DNA of 64,000 nt from Komarekiella delphini-convector SJRDD-AB1 (GTDB lineage Bacteria; Cyanobacteriota; Cyanobacteriia; Cyanobacteriales; Nostocaceae): the NCBI RefSeq assembly GCF_014831675.1, contig NZ_VJXY01000036.1, positions 1-64,000 on the forward strand. Reading direction: 5' to 3'. A program made the position numbers and the translations under genes. This document shows, in pieces, positions 43,934 to 52,240 of this stretch; within the stretch, counting starts at the first letter, position 1, and each line of letters opens with the position of its first letter. The notes under the pieces were generated by a model. It was given only the letters and a program-made list of their open reading frames with translations, did no database searches and was not told the origin of the DNA.

Positions 43934-45277
43934 ATGGCTGAAGAACTGCATTTTCAAGGTGATGGTAGCAATCGCCTACCACCCCAAAATATTGAGGCGG
44001 AAGAAGCAATTTTGGGGGGAATTTTACTAGATCCAGAAGCGATTAGTCGAGTTAGCGATCGCCTCCTTCCCGAAGCTTTTTACATTAGCGCTCATAAAGA
44101 TATCTATCAAGCAGCTGTGAGGCTCCACACTCAAGGTAAACCCACAGACTTACTCGCGGTTACAAGTTGGTTGGCTGACCATGATATCCTGACCCGCATT
44201 GGTGGCAGAAATAAATTAGCAACTCTGGTAGACCGCACAGTGTCAGCAGTCAATATCGACTCCTTGGCAGGGTTGGTGATGGAAAAATACCTGCGGCGAC
44301 AGTTAATCAAAGCAGGCAATGAAATTGTGCATCTCGGTTACGAGACAGAAACCGAGTTACCAATCGTCCTCGATCAGGCAGAACAGAAAGTTTTCGGCGT
44401 TACTCAAGAACGTCCCCAATCAGGTCTAATTCACATTTCTGATACCCTGATTAATAATTTCCAGGATATTGAAGATCGAAATCAAGGTATTGCCTTACCT
44501 GGTATTCCCTGCGGATTTTATGATTTAGATGCCATGACCAGTGGCTTTCAGCGTTCTGATTTGATTATTGTCGCTGGTAGGCCATCAATGGGAAAAACGG
44601 CCTTTTGTTTGAACCTTGCTCATAATATTGCTGCTTCTTATAAATTACCGGTTGCTGTTTTCAGCTTGGAAATGTCCAAAGAGCAACTAACGCAACGTTT
44701 ATTAGCTAGCGAAGCGCAAATTGAAAGCAGTTATCTGCGGAGTGGACGCCTCAGTCAAACACAGTGGGAACCTTTAAGCCGTGCTATTGGTATCCTCTCG
44801 GAAATGCCAATTTATATCGACGACACGCCGAATATTACAGTCACACAAATGCGTAGTCAGGCGCGGCGACTCCAAGCAGAACAAGGAACTGAACTAGGAT
44901 TAATTGTTATAGATTACTTGCAATTAATGGAAGGAGGAGGTGATAACCGCGTCCAAGAGTTATCAAAAATTACGCGTCAACTCAAAGGTTTAGCGCGTGA
45001 ATTATCTGTACCAGTTATTGCACTATCTCAGTTAAGCCGAGGAGTAGAAGCACGCACCAATAAGCGCCCAATGCTATCGGATTTGAGAGAGAGCGGAAGT
45101 ATTGAACAAGATGCGGATTTAGTAATAATGTTGTACCGCGATGAATATTACTCTCCAGATACTCCAGATCGCGGAATTGCAGAAGTAATCGTAGCTAAAC
45201 ACCGCAACGGGCCAACTGGTACTGTAAAACTTCTATTTAATCCACAGTTTACAAAGTTTCAGAATCTCAAACTTTAA
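43934..45277 (+). CDS. dnaB: Replicative DNA helicase
   Basis: This 447-residue hexameric helicase unwinds DNA at the replication fork. The N-terminal domain starts RLPPQNIEAEEAILGGILL. The RecA-like motor has Walker A GRPSMGKTAF, H1a-type VFSLEMSKEQLTQR, Walker B LIVIDYLQLM and IALSQLSRGVEARTNKRPM with downstream LRESGSIEQDADLV. No intein is present, though DnaB inteins are common in cyanobacteria; the motor sequence is uninterrupted. The start is ATG 43934; a TTG two codons upstream is the other option. Confidence 0.97.
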   Translation: MAEELHFQGDGSNRLPPQNIEAEEAILGGILLDPEAISRVSDRLLPEAFYISAHKDIYQAAVRLHTQGKPTDLLAVTSWLADHDILTRIGGRNKLATLVDRTVSAVNIDSLAGLVMEKYLRRQLIKAGNEIVHLGYETETELPIVLDQAEQKVFGVTQERPQSGLIHISDTLINNFQDIEDRNQGIALPGIPCGFYDLDAMTSGFQRSDLIIVAGRPSMGKTAFCLNLAHNIAASYKLPVAVFSLEMSKEQLTQRLLASEAQIESSYLRSGRLSQTQWEPLSRAIGILSEMPIYIDDTPNITVTQMRSQARRLQAEQGTELGLIVIDYLQLMEGGGDNRVQELSKITRQLKGLARELSVPVIALSQLSRGVEARTNKRPMLSDLRESGSIEQDADLVIMLYRDEYYSPDTPDRGIAEVIVAKHRNGPTGTVKLLFNPQFTKFQNLKL

Positions 45278-45307
45278 TAATTTAGCAAAACAAAATAATT
45301 AGTAAAA

Positions 45308-45439
45308 GGGACTGGGTACTGGGGATTAAAGACTGGGGATTGGGTAAAAACGGAAAAATTCTAGAAGTGGCTTTAATCCCAAACTTATTTTGGAACATCT
45401 TCACAGTCCCCAGTCCCCAGTCCCCAGTCCCCAGTACCC
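45308..45439. repeat. Inverted heptamer repeats (AGTCCCC family) between dnaB and the FKBP gene
   Basis: The left arm (45308-45345) has GGGACTG/GGGGATT-type units; the right arm is four perfect AGTCCCC copies plus AGTACCC (45405-45439). They read as reverse complements and could form a long imperfect hairpin, acting as a bidirectional terminator between convergent genes. Confidence 0.75.
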
Positions 45440-45444
45440 AATCC

Positions 45445-45966
45445 CTACTTAACGTCCAACAATTCCACATCAAACAACAGAGTGGCGTTAGGTGGAATCA
45501 CACCACCAGCACCGCGAGAACCATAACCTAACTCAGGGGGGATGATTAACTGGCGTTGACCACCTACCTTCATTGTGCCAACTCCTTCATCCCAACCCTT
45601 GATTACCTGTCCGACGCCGATTTTAAAGTCGAAGGGTTGACCGCGATCGCGTGAGCTATCAAATTTAGTACCATCTTCTAAAGTGCCAGTGTAATGTACC
45701 ACGACCTTTTGTCCGGTTTTAGGAGTCGCTCCAGTCCCCTCTTTTAATTCGACATACTTCAATCCAGAAGGGGTGGTTACAGCATTAGCATCAGACATAG
45801 TATTACTCGCAATTAAGGTATTGTTTTCAGTTTCAGTCGTAGGCACTGGTAGTGTTTGGGACAATTGGGTAGCAATGGCAGTATCCTGTCTACCGCCAAC
45901 TTGCGCCAACACCAAAAGCACAACACATGCCAGCATGAACACCACGCTGAGAAATATTGCTTTCAA
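45445..45966 (-). CDS. FKBP-type peptidyl-prolyl cis-trans isomerase
   Basis: This 173-residue protein has an N-terminal hydrophobic signal or anchor (IFLSVVFMLACVVLLVLAQV), a Thr/Ser-rich spacer and an FKBP domain: GLKYVELKEGTGATPKTGQK, VVVHYTGTLEDGTKFDSS, VIKGWDEGVGTMKVGGQRQL and IIPPELGYG. It accelerates proline isomerisation during folding, probably in the periplasm or thylakoid lumen. Domain residues are well conserved. Transcription converges with dnaB across the heptamer repeats. Confidence 0.95.
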   Translation of the reverse strand: MKAIFLSVVFMLACVVLLVLAQVGGRQDTAIATQLSQTLPVPTTETENNTLIASNTMSDANAVTTPSGLKYVELKEGTGATPKTGQKVVVHYTGTLEDGTKFDSSRDRGQPFDFKIGVGQVIKGWDEGVGTMKVGGQRQLIIPPELGYGSRGAGGVIPPNATLLFDVELLDVK

Positions 45967-46044
45967 AATCAGTTCTCCCTACTTAGGTAGCCTGGTAAAA
46001 GGATTACCAACAGAACACATTTAGTTTAAATCACAAAGGACATT

Positions 46045-46368
46045 CTAACGCCAAAGCTTATTTTCTAAATCGCGCACTTGACGCTCTAAACGGTCAATTC
46101 TACCCCGCAGTTCGTCCACCTCAGACTGGCGAGCTACCCCTAAATCCTGCATCATATTTCGCATTTGTCGTTGCATTTGGACATCCCAATTTCCCTGCTC
46201 CGACTTTAATTGCTGTGCAATATCATCAATCACAGCCTTGGCTTGTTCAGGATTGAGCTTACCATCTTTAACTAAGTCATCGCTGACTTGCCGTAGTTTT
46301 TCTGCAACTATAGATGTTGTACCAAGACCTACCATCATTAATTGTTGCAACCAGTTATTATTATCCAT
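46045..46368 (-). CDS. Phasin-like small coiled-coil protein
   Basis: This 107-residue protein reads MDNNNWLQQLMMVGLGTTSI, with the segment AEKLRQVSDDLVKDGKLNPE resembling phasin/PHA granule-associated families, and a C-terminal coiled coil (EVDELRGRIDRLERQVRDLE). The start ATG 46368 has GGGAGT three bases upstream; a longer in-frame start at 46428 adds 20 residues and overlaps the divergent gene's region. A role on granules or membranes is possible, but I see no PHA synthase genes nearby. The family name is by pattern only. Confidence 0.65.
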   Translation of the reverse strand: MDNNNWLQQLMMVGLGTTSIVAEKLRQVSDDLVKDGKLNPEQAKAVIDDIAQQLKSEQGNWDVQMQRQMRNMMQDLGVARQSEVDELRGRIDRLERQVRDLENKLWR

Positions 46369-46502
46369 ACTCCCTTCCTCTTCTTGTTTCAAACCAGCCG
46401 ACCCTTGCTCCTGAGTGTACGCAATCAAGCTATGCTGTAAGCGTAGTTATTCTAGCCTACAGCTCTATTTTGGCAAATTGGCAAGCACAGGGATCACAGG
46501 GC

Positions 46503-46808
46503 GTGGTTATAGAACTCCTTAAATTTCATGTTGCTCCCGATTTACGGGAAAATTTTATTCAGAAGGATGCAGAAATTTGGACAGCAGCGCTGGCTAAGTA
46601 TCCTGGGTTTCTCGGTAAAGAAGTTTGGATTACTCCCGACAACTCCAAAGAAGTTATCCTAATCATTCGTTGGGCAACGCGAGAACAGTGGAAAGCTATA
46701 CCCCAAGCAGATTTGCAGGCTATTGAAAACAAATTTGCCCAAGTAGTGGGAACTCATCCGATTATGGAATCAGCGGAGTATCAAGTACGGAAATTCCCCC
46801 ATATTTGA
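46503..46808 (+). CDS. Conserved cyanobacterial small protein (TIGR03792-like)
   Basis: This protein of about 101 residues starts at GTG 46503 (VVIELLKFHVAPDLRENFIQ) and ends KFPHI. It resembles a dimeric alpha-beta-barrel fold of ABM/antibiotic-monooxygenase-like proteins, with the segment KYPGFLGKEVWITPDNSKEV. The function is unknown. An open frame extends to 46314, but that part overlaps the divergent phasin-like gene and has no ribosome site or family-like sequence. Confidence 0.7.
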   Translation: MVIELLKFHVAPDLRENFIQKDAEIWTAALAKYPGFLGKEVWITPDNSKEVILIIRWATREQWKAIPQADLQAIENKFAQVVGTHPIMESAEYQVRKFPHI

Positions 46809-47128
46809 CGGTAATGCGTAGACATGCAGTGTTGAGGTAAGTCGCAGTTGGTTTGCGTTGGTTGCAAACTGCTTAACTTGAAAGGCTTGTCGCTAGATAT
46901 TTAGGAATTGATTGCGATCGCGCAAACTATGAAGGTGTAACGCTGTAATGACTTTATTGGTACGATGTCCAAGGACAAAGGTTGCCGACATCAGAAGAAC
47001 GCATCAAACAAGCAGTAGACACAGATACTTTTAGCTAAAGGCAATGCAAGGATTACTTAAATTCTTGACTGCAATCCTGCTATACTTTTTCAAGTTTTTC
47101 CTGTACTAAAGTTTTTAGTAAATTTACA
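46809..47128. other. Intergenic region with a possible gene remnant at 46955-47038
   Basis: The frame 46955-47038 reads YWYDVQGQRLPTSEERIKQA followed by eight residues and a stop, resembling the tail of a larger protein, but a stop lies two codons upstream and no start fits. It may be a decayed gene end. Otherwise nothing recognised; the methyltransferase promoter should be within the last 100 bases. Confidence 0.35.
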
Positions 47129-47986
47129 ATGTCAACATCAAGTGATACGCAAAAGCAGATGTATGAGGCTTATGCCTCGTCATACAAAATTTTTTTAAAA
47201 AATTGGCAAGTTAACCGACAAAAAGCTTTAGAGATGCTTGACAAGCATCTTAAAAGCAGTCTTCCTGAGCAAGCAGAGGTTTCAGTGTTAAGTGTTGGCC
47301 CGGGCCCTGGAGAGTTCGATAAGCAATTTATCCACTTCCTCCAGCAAAATATGGCTGAGGGACAAGCATTAAAGTATGTAGTAGTGGAGCCTAATCATAT
47401 TCATCGGCAGATCTTTGAAGCAACGATGCAGTCTGCTAATTTTGGCAAAGTGCATTTCGAGATGCATCCGATGAGTATTGAGGATTTTCAGACAAATGAC
47501 AAATTTGACTGTATCCATTTCACGCATTCAATTTACCATATGCCCGGTCAAGAGAGGCGCTTAATCCTTAAGTCGCTTGATATGCTCAAAGACGGAGGAG
47601 TTGTTTTCATCACTCTAGATACAGAAGAAGCAGTGATATTTAAATTGATTACGAAATACGCAGAGGTCGTTGGGAATGAGCAATATTGGCAAGAAGGGTC
47701 TTCCCAGATGATGGAATCAAATAAGTTACGTAAAATTATCGATGATATCGGTCTGTCGTATAAATTTGAAAGCTATCCCGAATATCTAGATGTTTCTGCT
47801 TGCTTTGAGCATAATTCCGAAGAAGGTAAAGTATTGATGGATTTCCTTTTCCAGGCTAACTTAAGTAACGCCTCTCCCGAATTAAATCAGCAGCTACTTT
47901 CCCTAGTTGACGAAGTGGCGATTGATCAGAATAGTCGCAAAATGTTGTATTTGCCGGCTGGCACATTTGTGATGCCAAAACAATAG
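47129..47986 (+). CDS. SAM-dependent methyltransferase
   Basis: This 285-residue class I methyltransferase has motif I VSVLSVGPGPGEFDKQF and acidic loop YVVVEPNHIH, then FDCIHFTHSIYHMPGQERRL and LKDGGVVFITLD. The Gly-Pro-rich motif I and overall architecture resemble histamine/small-amine N-methyltransferase-like proteins, but the substrate is not clear. It is isolated, with intergenic gaps on both sides. The start ATG 47129 begins a Ser/Thr/Gln-rich N-terminus. Confidence 0.85.
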   Translation: MSTSSDTQKQMYEAYASSYKIFLKNWQVNRQKALEMLDKHLKSSLPEQAEVSVLSVGPGPGEFDKQFIHFLQQNMAEGQALKYVVVEPNHIHRQIFEATMQSANFGKVHFEMHPMSIEDFQTNDKFDCIHFTHSIYHMPGQERRLILKSLDMLKDGGVVFITLDTEEAVIFKLITKYAEVVGNEQYWQEGSSQMMESNKLRKIIDDIGLSYKFESYPEYLDVSACFEHNSEEGKVLMDFLFQANLSNASPELNQQLLSLVDEVAIDQNSRKMLYLPAGTFVMPKQ

Positions 47987-48270
47987 TACAAGCAAAGTAA
48001 AATTTATTGTTATATTGGCTCGACTTGATCCATTTTCGCATCCGGCGATCGCATAAGTTAAAACCCTTATGCAAATAAGCTTTTGTCTTTTTCGATTTCA
48101 TCCAAACTAATCACGTCAGGTAAAGTTGTTGCCACACAGCTAGAACTTTTGCCAGATTACAAGGGTTATGTTCTGGGATTTTAATAAAGTCGAGCTTCCC
48201 AAAAAAAAGCGATCACCTTAATCTTAGTGATGATTAGTCAGAATTATTACAGATTTGGAGGAGTTATTAG

Positions 48271-48711
48271 GTGTCTATTCCCGAAATTACTCAAAAACTA
48301 TTAGCTGCAAAACAAAACAAAGGACTGAGCTTTGCTGATTTAGAAAAAATTCTTGGACGTGATGAAGTCTGGATTGCTGCTTTATTCTACCGTCAAGCTA
48401 GTGCTTCTGAGGAAGAGGCCAAGTTACTAGTTGAAGCATTAGAATTAGATGCAAGTTATATTCAAGAATTGATTACATACCCTGTGAAAGGATTGGGCCC
48501 AATTGTCCCAACTGACCCACTAATTTATCGTTTCTACGAAATTATTCAGGTATATGGATTACCAATTAAAGCCGTAATTCATGAGAAATTTGGTGATGGA
48601 ATTATGAGCGCCATTGACTTTACTTTAGATGTGGAAAAAGAAGAAGACCCCAAAGGCGATCGCGTTAAAATTATTATGTCTGGTAAATTTCTTTCATACA
48701 AAAAGTGGTAG
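48271..48711 (+). CDS. cynS: Cyanate hydratase (cyanase)
   Basis: This 146-residue enzyme converts cyanate and bicarbonate to ammonia and CO2. The N-terminal HTH-like domain ([20 protein letters not shown]) is followed by the conserved catalytic domain: [40 protein letters not shown] and the C-terminal [14 protein letters not shown]. Catalytic Arg, Glu and Ser are in that region ([19 protein letters not shown]). The GTG start at 48271 has GGAGGAG seven bases upstream. No cynABD transporter genes are adjacent, so cyanate probably comes from internal sources. Confidence 0.97.
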   Translation: MSIPEITQKLLAAKQNKGLSFADLEKILGRDEVWIAALFYRQASASEEEAKLLVEALELDASYIQELITYPVKGLGPIVPTDPLIYRFYEIIQVYGLPIKAVIHEKFGDGIMSAIDFTLDVEKEEDPKGDRVKIIMSGKFLSYKKW

Positions 48712-49166
48712 CGTTTTAGTCAGTTATAAAAACTTTTGCACTTGATAATGATTCCTTAATAGTACAAGCTCCCGGACTGATCCGTAGGGTCAATCCAAAA
48801 TCTGTCTTGGAAAGTTCTGATGCCTTCTCTTCTCCTATCGGAGACACTCGTGAACGAGAGGCTTGTCTGCTACACCCTGCGCGTAGCTTGCTTCCCCGTA
48901 GGGGTACGCCAACGGCAACCCCTTCGGGGAACGGAGGAAGCCTCCGCACCCTGCGGGATCTTGCTACAGACTTTCCGCAAAATCTAAAATCTAAAATTGT
49001 CTGACATATCATCAAAGGTTTCAGAATTAGATGCGAACGCAGAGCGATGCAAAGTAAACATATATTTTCTACGTTAATTTTTGCCAAAGTAATAATTTTT
49101 TAAATTAAATATTTGAACCATATCAAAACAAGTTATAACTATAAAGTCAAAATAATTTTATAACTT
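48712..49166. other. Intergenic region with hairpin-array repeat
   Basis: A repeat array with six mini-hairpins occupies about 48809-48976; ORFs crossing it on either strand are artefacts of the repeat. The final 180 bases are very AT-rich and probably carry the DNA-methyltransferase promoter. Confidence 0.5.
48809..48976. repeat. Array of short-loop hairpins enclosed by an inverted repeat
   Basis: The outer pair is GGAAAGT (48809-48815) with ACTTTCC (48970-48976), extended by CTG/CAG. Inside are CTCC/GGAG, CTCGT/ACGAG, CCCC-GTA-GGGG, CCCC-TTC-GGGG, GGAGG-AAG-CCTCC and CCC-TGC-GGG, mostly with three-base loops. The block is of the Nostoc interspersed type and shares 22 of 26 bases with DNA in the GT4 gene (35386-35411). 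Confidence 0.7.
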
Positions 49167-50069
49167 TTGCAAGAACCAATAACGCAACGCAAAGAAACAA
49201 TTTTTCATCCCTATTATGTCCAGCAAAAAGGAGCAGCGTATTTAGGTGATAGCCTTCAACTTATTAAATTCATTGCTGATAATAGTATTAATTTAATCCT
49301 GACTTCACCTCCTTTTGCTTTGACTCGAAAAAAAGAATACGGGAACGAAAGCGCTGAAAAATATATCGAGTGGTTTCTACCTTTTGCCTATGAATTTAAA
49401 AGAGTATTGGCAGATAATGGCTCATTCATTTTGGATTTAGGTGGTGCTTATCTTCCTGGTAATCCTGTGCGGAGTATCTATCAATACGAACTTTTAGTTA
49501 GATTATGCAAGGAAGTAGGTTTTTCTCTTGCTCAAGAATTTTACCACTACAATCCTGCTCGATTACCAACCCCTGCTGAGTGGGTGACAATCAGGCGAAT
49601 TCGGGTGAAAGATTCAGTAAATATAGTTTGGTGGTTGGCTAAAACACCAAATCCTAAAGCAGACAATAGAAAAGTTTTAAAACCATATAGCCAAAGTATG
49701 AAACAATTACTAAAAAATGGCTATAAAGCTCAAATACGTCCTAGCGGACATGATATTTCTGATAAGTTTCAAAAAGATAACCAGGGTGCAATTCCGCCAA
49801 ATTTACTAGAAATTGCCAATACTGAATCAAATAGTGCTTATTTACGTCAATGTAAAGCAGCAGGAGTTAAACCTCATCCAGCACGTTTTCCTCAAGGGTT
49901 CGCCGAGTTCTTCATCAAATTCTTAACTGATGAAGATGATATAGTTTTAGATCCATTTGCAGGTTCCAACACAACCGGATTTGTCGCTGAAACTTTGCAG
50001 CGCCAATGGATTTCTTTTGAAATTAATCAGGATTATGTTGTAGGAAGCCACTATCGATTTAGTCATTAG
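49167..50069 (+). CDS. Site-specific DNA methyltransferase, beta-class (probably N4-cytosine)
   Basis: This 300-residue methyltransferase has the catalytic motif IV TSPPF early (LILTSPPFALTRKKEYG) and the SAM-binding motif I late (DDIVLDPFAGSNTTGFVAE), the order of the beta class. SPP(F/Y) is more usual for N4-cytosine methylation; N6-adenine enzymes usually have DPPY or NPPY. No restriction endonuclease gene is adjacent, so it may be an orphan enzyme. The frame opens only at TTG 49167, just after an in-frame stop, so the start is TTG or further downstream. Specificity is unknown. Confidence 0.85.
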   Translation: MQEPITQRKETIFHPYYVQQKGAAYLGDSLQLIKFIADNSINLILTSPPFALTRKKEYGNESAEKYIEWFLPFAYEFKRVLADNGSFILDLGGAYLPGNPVRSIYQYELLVRLCKEVGFSLAQEFYHYNPARLPTPAEWVTIRRIRVKDSVNIVWWLAKTPNPKADNRKVLKPYSQSMKQLLKNGYKAQIRPSGHDISDKFQKDNQGAIPPNLLEIANTESNSAYLRQCKAAGVKPHPARFPQGFAEFFIKFLTDEDDIVLDPFAGSNTTGFVAETLQRQWISFEINQDYVVGSHYRFSH

Positions 50070-50108
50070 TCATTAGTAAGAATAAAGAACAAATGACTAA
50101 TGACAAAT
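50061..50108. repeat. TCATTAG heptamer repeats after the DNA methyltransferase
   Basis: AGTCATTAGTCATTAGT and the opposite-sense ACAAATGACTAATGACAAAT form an inverted pair of TCATTAG-type units at the end of the gene, in the same family as the palindrome at 4431. Confidence 0.6.
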
Positions 50109-50111
50109 CAT

Positions 50112-50324
50112 TCAAATCTCTCGATTTACCTGCATTTGATGAACTTGATCTGCTAGCTCTTGACGACTTTGATCATCCATCTTGTCAATCGCTAACATAC
50201 CCATGAGAATGACCTCTTTTAAGGTTAAACGTGTTGAATGTGCCTGTTTTTGCACAATCTCCTTAATAATTGGACTAACACCGATCGCTGTACTAGCTCT
50301 AGCCACAGAATAATAGGGAAACAC
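50112..50324 (-). CDS. Small hypothetical protein
   Basis: This 70-residue helical protein (IIKEIVQKQAHSTRLTLKEV, then MLAIDKMDDQSRQELADQVH) has no recognised domain. The start is GTG 50324, with a possible second GTG (VARASTAIG) downstream. It is on the same strand as the small HTH regulator, 145 bases downstream of it, and convergent with the DNA methyltransferase. A toxin-antitoxin or restriction-control role is possible by position only. Confidence 0.4.
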   Translation of the reverse strand: MFPYYSVARASTAIGVSPIIKEIVQKQAHSTRLTLKEVILMGMLAIDKMDDQSRQELADQVHQMQVNREI

Positions 50325-50469
50325 TAATGACTTAGCCTAAATACTAGCATTTCCAATAAACTTCTTCTATATATTTAAAACTTAATTTAAATGTGTTTAA
50401 AGACATAATGCTTGCGTATTGATGACATGGCATCGTATTATATCAACACCTTCAATAGTAGCTTTTAGT

Positions 50470-50682
50470 TTATTCCTCTAGAATTTCTACTAATTCTTCA
50501 ATCATCACATCAAAGGTACGAGCTAACTTATGGATAGCAGTAAAATCAACTGTTGTCATTCCAGAACGACGAGCATAGCTTCTAACTGTGCTGTAAATTA
50601 CTCCAGAACGGTCAGAAACCTCTTTCAACGTCCAACCTTTTTCTTGTGCTAGTTCTCGAATCTTTAATCTGACTAATCCCAT
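50470..50682 (-). CDS. Small XRE-family HTH regulator
   Basis: This protein of about 70 residues is almost entirely a Cro/C1-type HTH: VRLKIRELAQEKGWTLKEVS, then DRSGVIYSTVRSYARRSGMT, then HKLARTFDVMIEELVEI. The ATG at 50682 starts the helix; an upstream frame to 50706 adds eight poorly conserved residues. Such proteins act as repressors in restriction-modification or toxin-antitoxin loci. The DNA methyltransferase lies 400 bases away in the opposite direction, so a control role is a reasonable guess. Confidence 0.8.
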   Translation of the reverse strand: MGLVRLKIRELAQEKGWTLKEVSDRSGVIYSTVRSYARRSGMTTVDFTAIHKLARTFDVMIEELVEILEE

Positions 50683-50706
50683 ACTTGACTGTTGATGCAA
50701 TTGCAT

Positions 50707-51131
50707 CGTTTAATTTTATATGAGAATATTAAAAAGCGATCGCCCCCGGTCTATCAATATCCAGGCGATCACATAGCTACCTGATTTAAGGCTTTTTAAA
50801 ATCAGGTAAACATTTATCATATTACCAACATCAAAGGCAAAAACATCTGCCGCTAGATAATCAAAAATTACTCATAAATCGCCAATTCTGCACTACTAGC
50901 AAAATTTGTGACACAACAAGCAGTAAGAGTAATGTTGAAGACTGTAATTTAATACCAAGAAAAATTTGCTTTGAAGAAATTGTAAATTGTCCAATATAAT
51001 CCCGTTAACCCACTTTACAGAACTACACAACGTAAATAAGAATAATAATCTAACCGAAGTAAAATTTTCCTGAATCCAGCCAGTAAATGTTGTCATAGGG
51101 AAAAGCAGTGAGTAGAGGAGAAGGTAGAAGG
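50707..51131. other. Intergenic region, no gene recognised
   Basis: AT-rich. GCGATCGC and a GGCGATC-type motif occur near 50738-50770, probably a decayed copy of a repeat. An ORF on the minus strand within 50896-51222 overlaps the SGNH gene start and is rejected. Confidence 0.4.
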
Positions 51132-52184
51132 ATGAGGGAACCTTATCTGTTGGCAGCAGGCTTGTTAACAGGATTGGCAATACCAGCGTCGACTCTTCCA
51201 CATTTATCGATGATCCTGCCAAGCAATTCTAGATTCCTGTGGGATTTAAAACAGGGTTCGCAGCCAACAGTAAATGAGAAAATCATCCCTAGCGTTAACC
51301 TCTTTTCTCCAGAATTGAGTAACCAGGCTTTACAACCACTAGAGCATGTACAGCCAACAGAAGGTGAGAAAATCCCTCCTAGTGTTGATATCTCCTCTCC
51401 AGAATTCAGTAATCAGACGGAGCCATCACTTAACCCTAATTTCTCAGCAGCAAACAGCACATATTTATCTGGAAGTCAACTTTACTACCAAAGATTAGCG
51501 GCTTTAAAAACAGGCCAGATTTATAAACGTGCAGATGATGATAGCTTAGAGTCATTGTGGGAGTCAGCCAAAAACCACCAACTGACTTATGAGGACTGGA
51601 AAAGATTATTAGCTTTGGAAGCCAAAGCGATCGCTCAAGGTCAAGGTACAAATCATCTGAGTATCTTAGTTGGTGATTCTTTGAGCCTGTGGTTTCCCAC
51701 TGAAAAACTGCCTACTGGTAAATTGTGGCTAAATCAGGGCATATCTGGAGATACTTCTAGTGGCATTCTAAAGAGATTGGGGGCATTTTCGGCAACGCGA
51801 CCTGATGTAATTTACGTCATGGCTGGAATTAATGACTTACGCAAAGGTGCTAGTGATGCAGTAATTTTGCGTAATCACCGCCGGATTATCCGCATATTAA
51901 GGCAAAATCACCCAAAAGCCCAGATAATTGTCCAATCAATTTTGCCTACTCGCCTTTCATCAATTTCTAATAGCCGCATTCGTAACATAAACGAACAACT
52001 TGCTTTAATAGCCAAACAACAAGGAGCTAATTATCAAAATATTTATAGTTGGTTTACGGATTTGGAAGGCAATTTGCGTCCAGAGTTAACTACAGATGGG
52101 TTACACCTGTCTGTAGATGGCTATGATGTGTGGCGATCAGTACTACAGCAAATAGAATTCAAGCTCACTCAGCGCGAGAACTGA
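51132..52184 (+). CDS. SGNH/GDSL-type hydrolase with N-terminal membrane segment
   Basis: This 350-residue protein has an N-terminal hydrophobic segment (EPYLLAAGLLTGLAIPA), a low-complexity spacer and an SGNH hydrolase domain: block I ILVGDSLSLW (Ser183), block III VIYVMAGINDLRKG and block V TDGLHLSVDGY (Asp/His pair). It probably acts as an esterase or acetylhydrolase outside the cytoplasmic membrane, perhaps deacetylating glycan. Residues 44-70 and 74-100 are a duplicated 30-residue unit (QPTVNEKIIPSV/QPTEGEKIPPSV). The start is ATG 51132, just after GGTAGAAGG; a GTG at 51108 is the alternative. Confidence 0.85.
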   Translation: MREPYLLAAGLLTGLAIPASTLPHLSMILPSNSRFLWDLKQGSQPTVNEKIIPSVNLFSPELSNQALQPLEHVQPTEGEKIPPSVDISSPEFSNQTEPSLNPNFSAANSTYLSGSQLYYQRLAALKTGQIYKRADDDSLESLWESAKNHQLTYEDWKRLLALEAKAIAQGQGTNHLSILVGDSLSLWFPTEKLPTGKLWLNQGISGDTSSGILKRLGAFSATRPDVIYVMAGINDLRKGASDAVILRNHRRIIRILRQNHPKAQIIVQSILPTRLSSISNSRIRNINEQLALIAKQQGANYQNIYSWFTDLEGNLRPELTTDGLHLSVDGYDVWRSVLQQIEFKLTQREN

Positions 52185-52240
52185 GCGATCGCAATTACGG
52201 TTGCTTTCTAGTATCCGTAGAAGCACAGACAACAAAAATT

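Noticed and set aside
43934-45277. DnaB intein
   Set aside because: Inteins are common in cyanobacterial dnaB, but the motor domain runs uninterrupted here at normal length.
46314-46502. Longer N-terminus for the TIGR03792-like protein
   Set aside because: The extension overlaps the divergent phasin-like gene, has no ribosome site, and does not resemble the family; GTG 46503 begins the conserved strand.
48716-49087. Minus-strand ORF of 123 codons and plus-strand ORF at 48807
   Set aside because: Both are read through the hairpin-array repeat; sequence such as RRVRRLPPFPEG is typical of translated repeats, not of a protein family.
50896-51222. Minus-strand ORF overlapping the SGNH hydrolase start
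   Set aside because: It has no recognisable sequence, and the opposite-strand gene has clear catalytic motifs and membrane anchor at this point.
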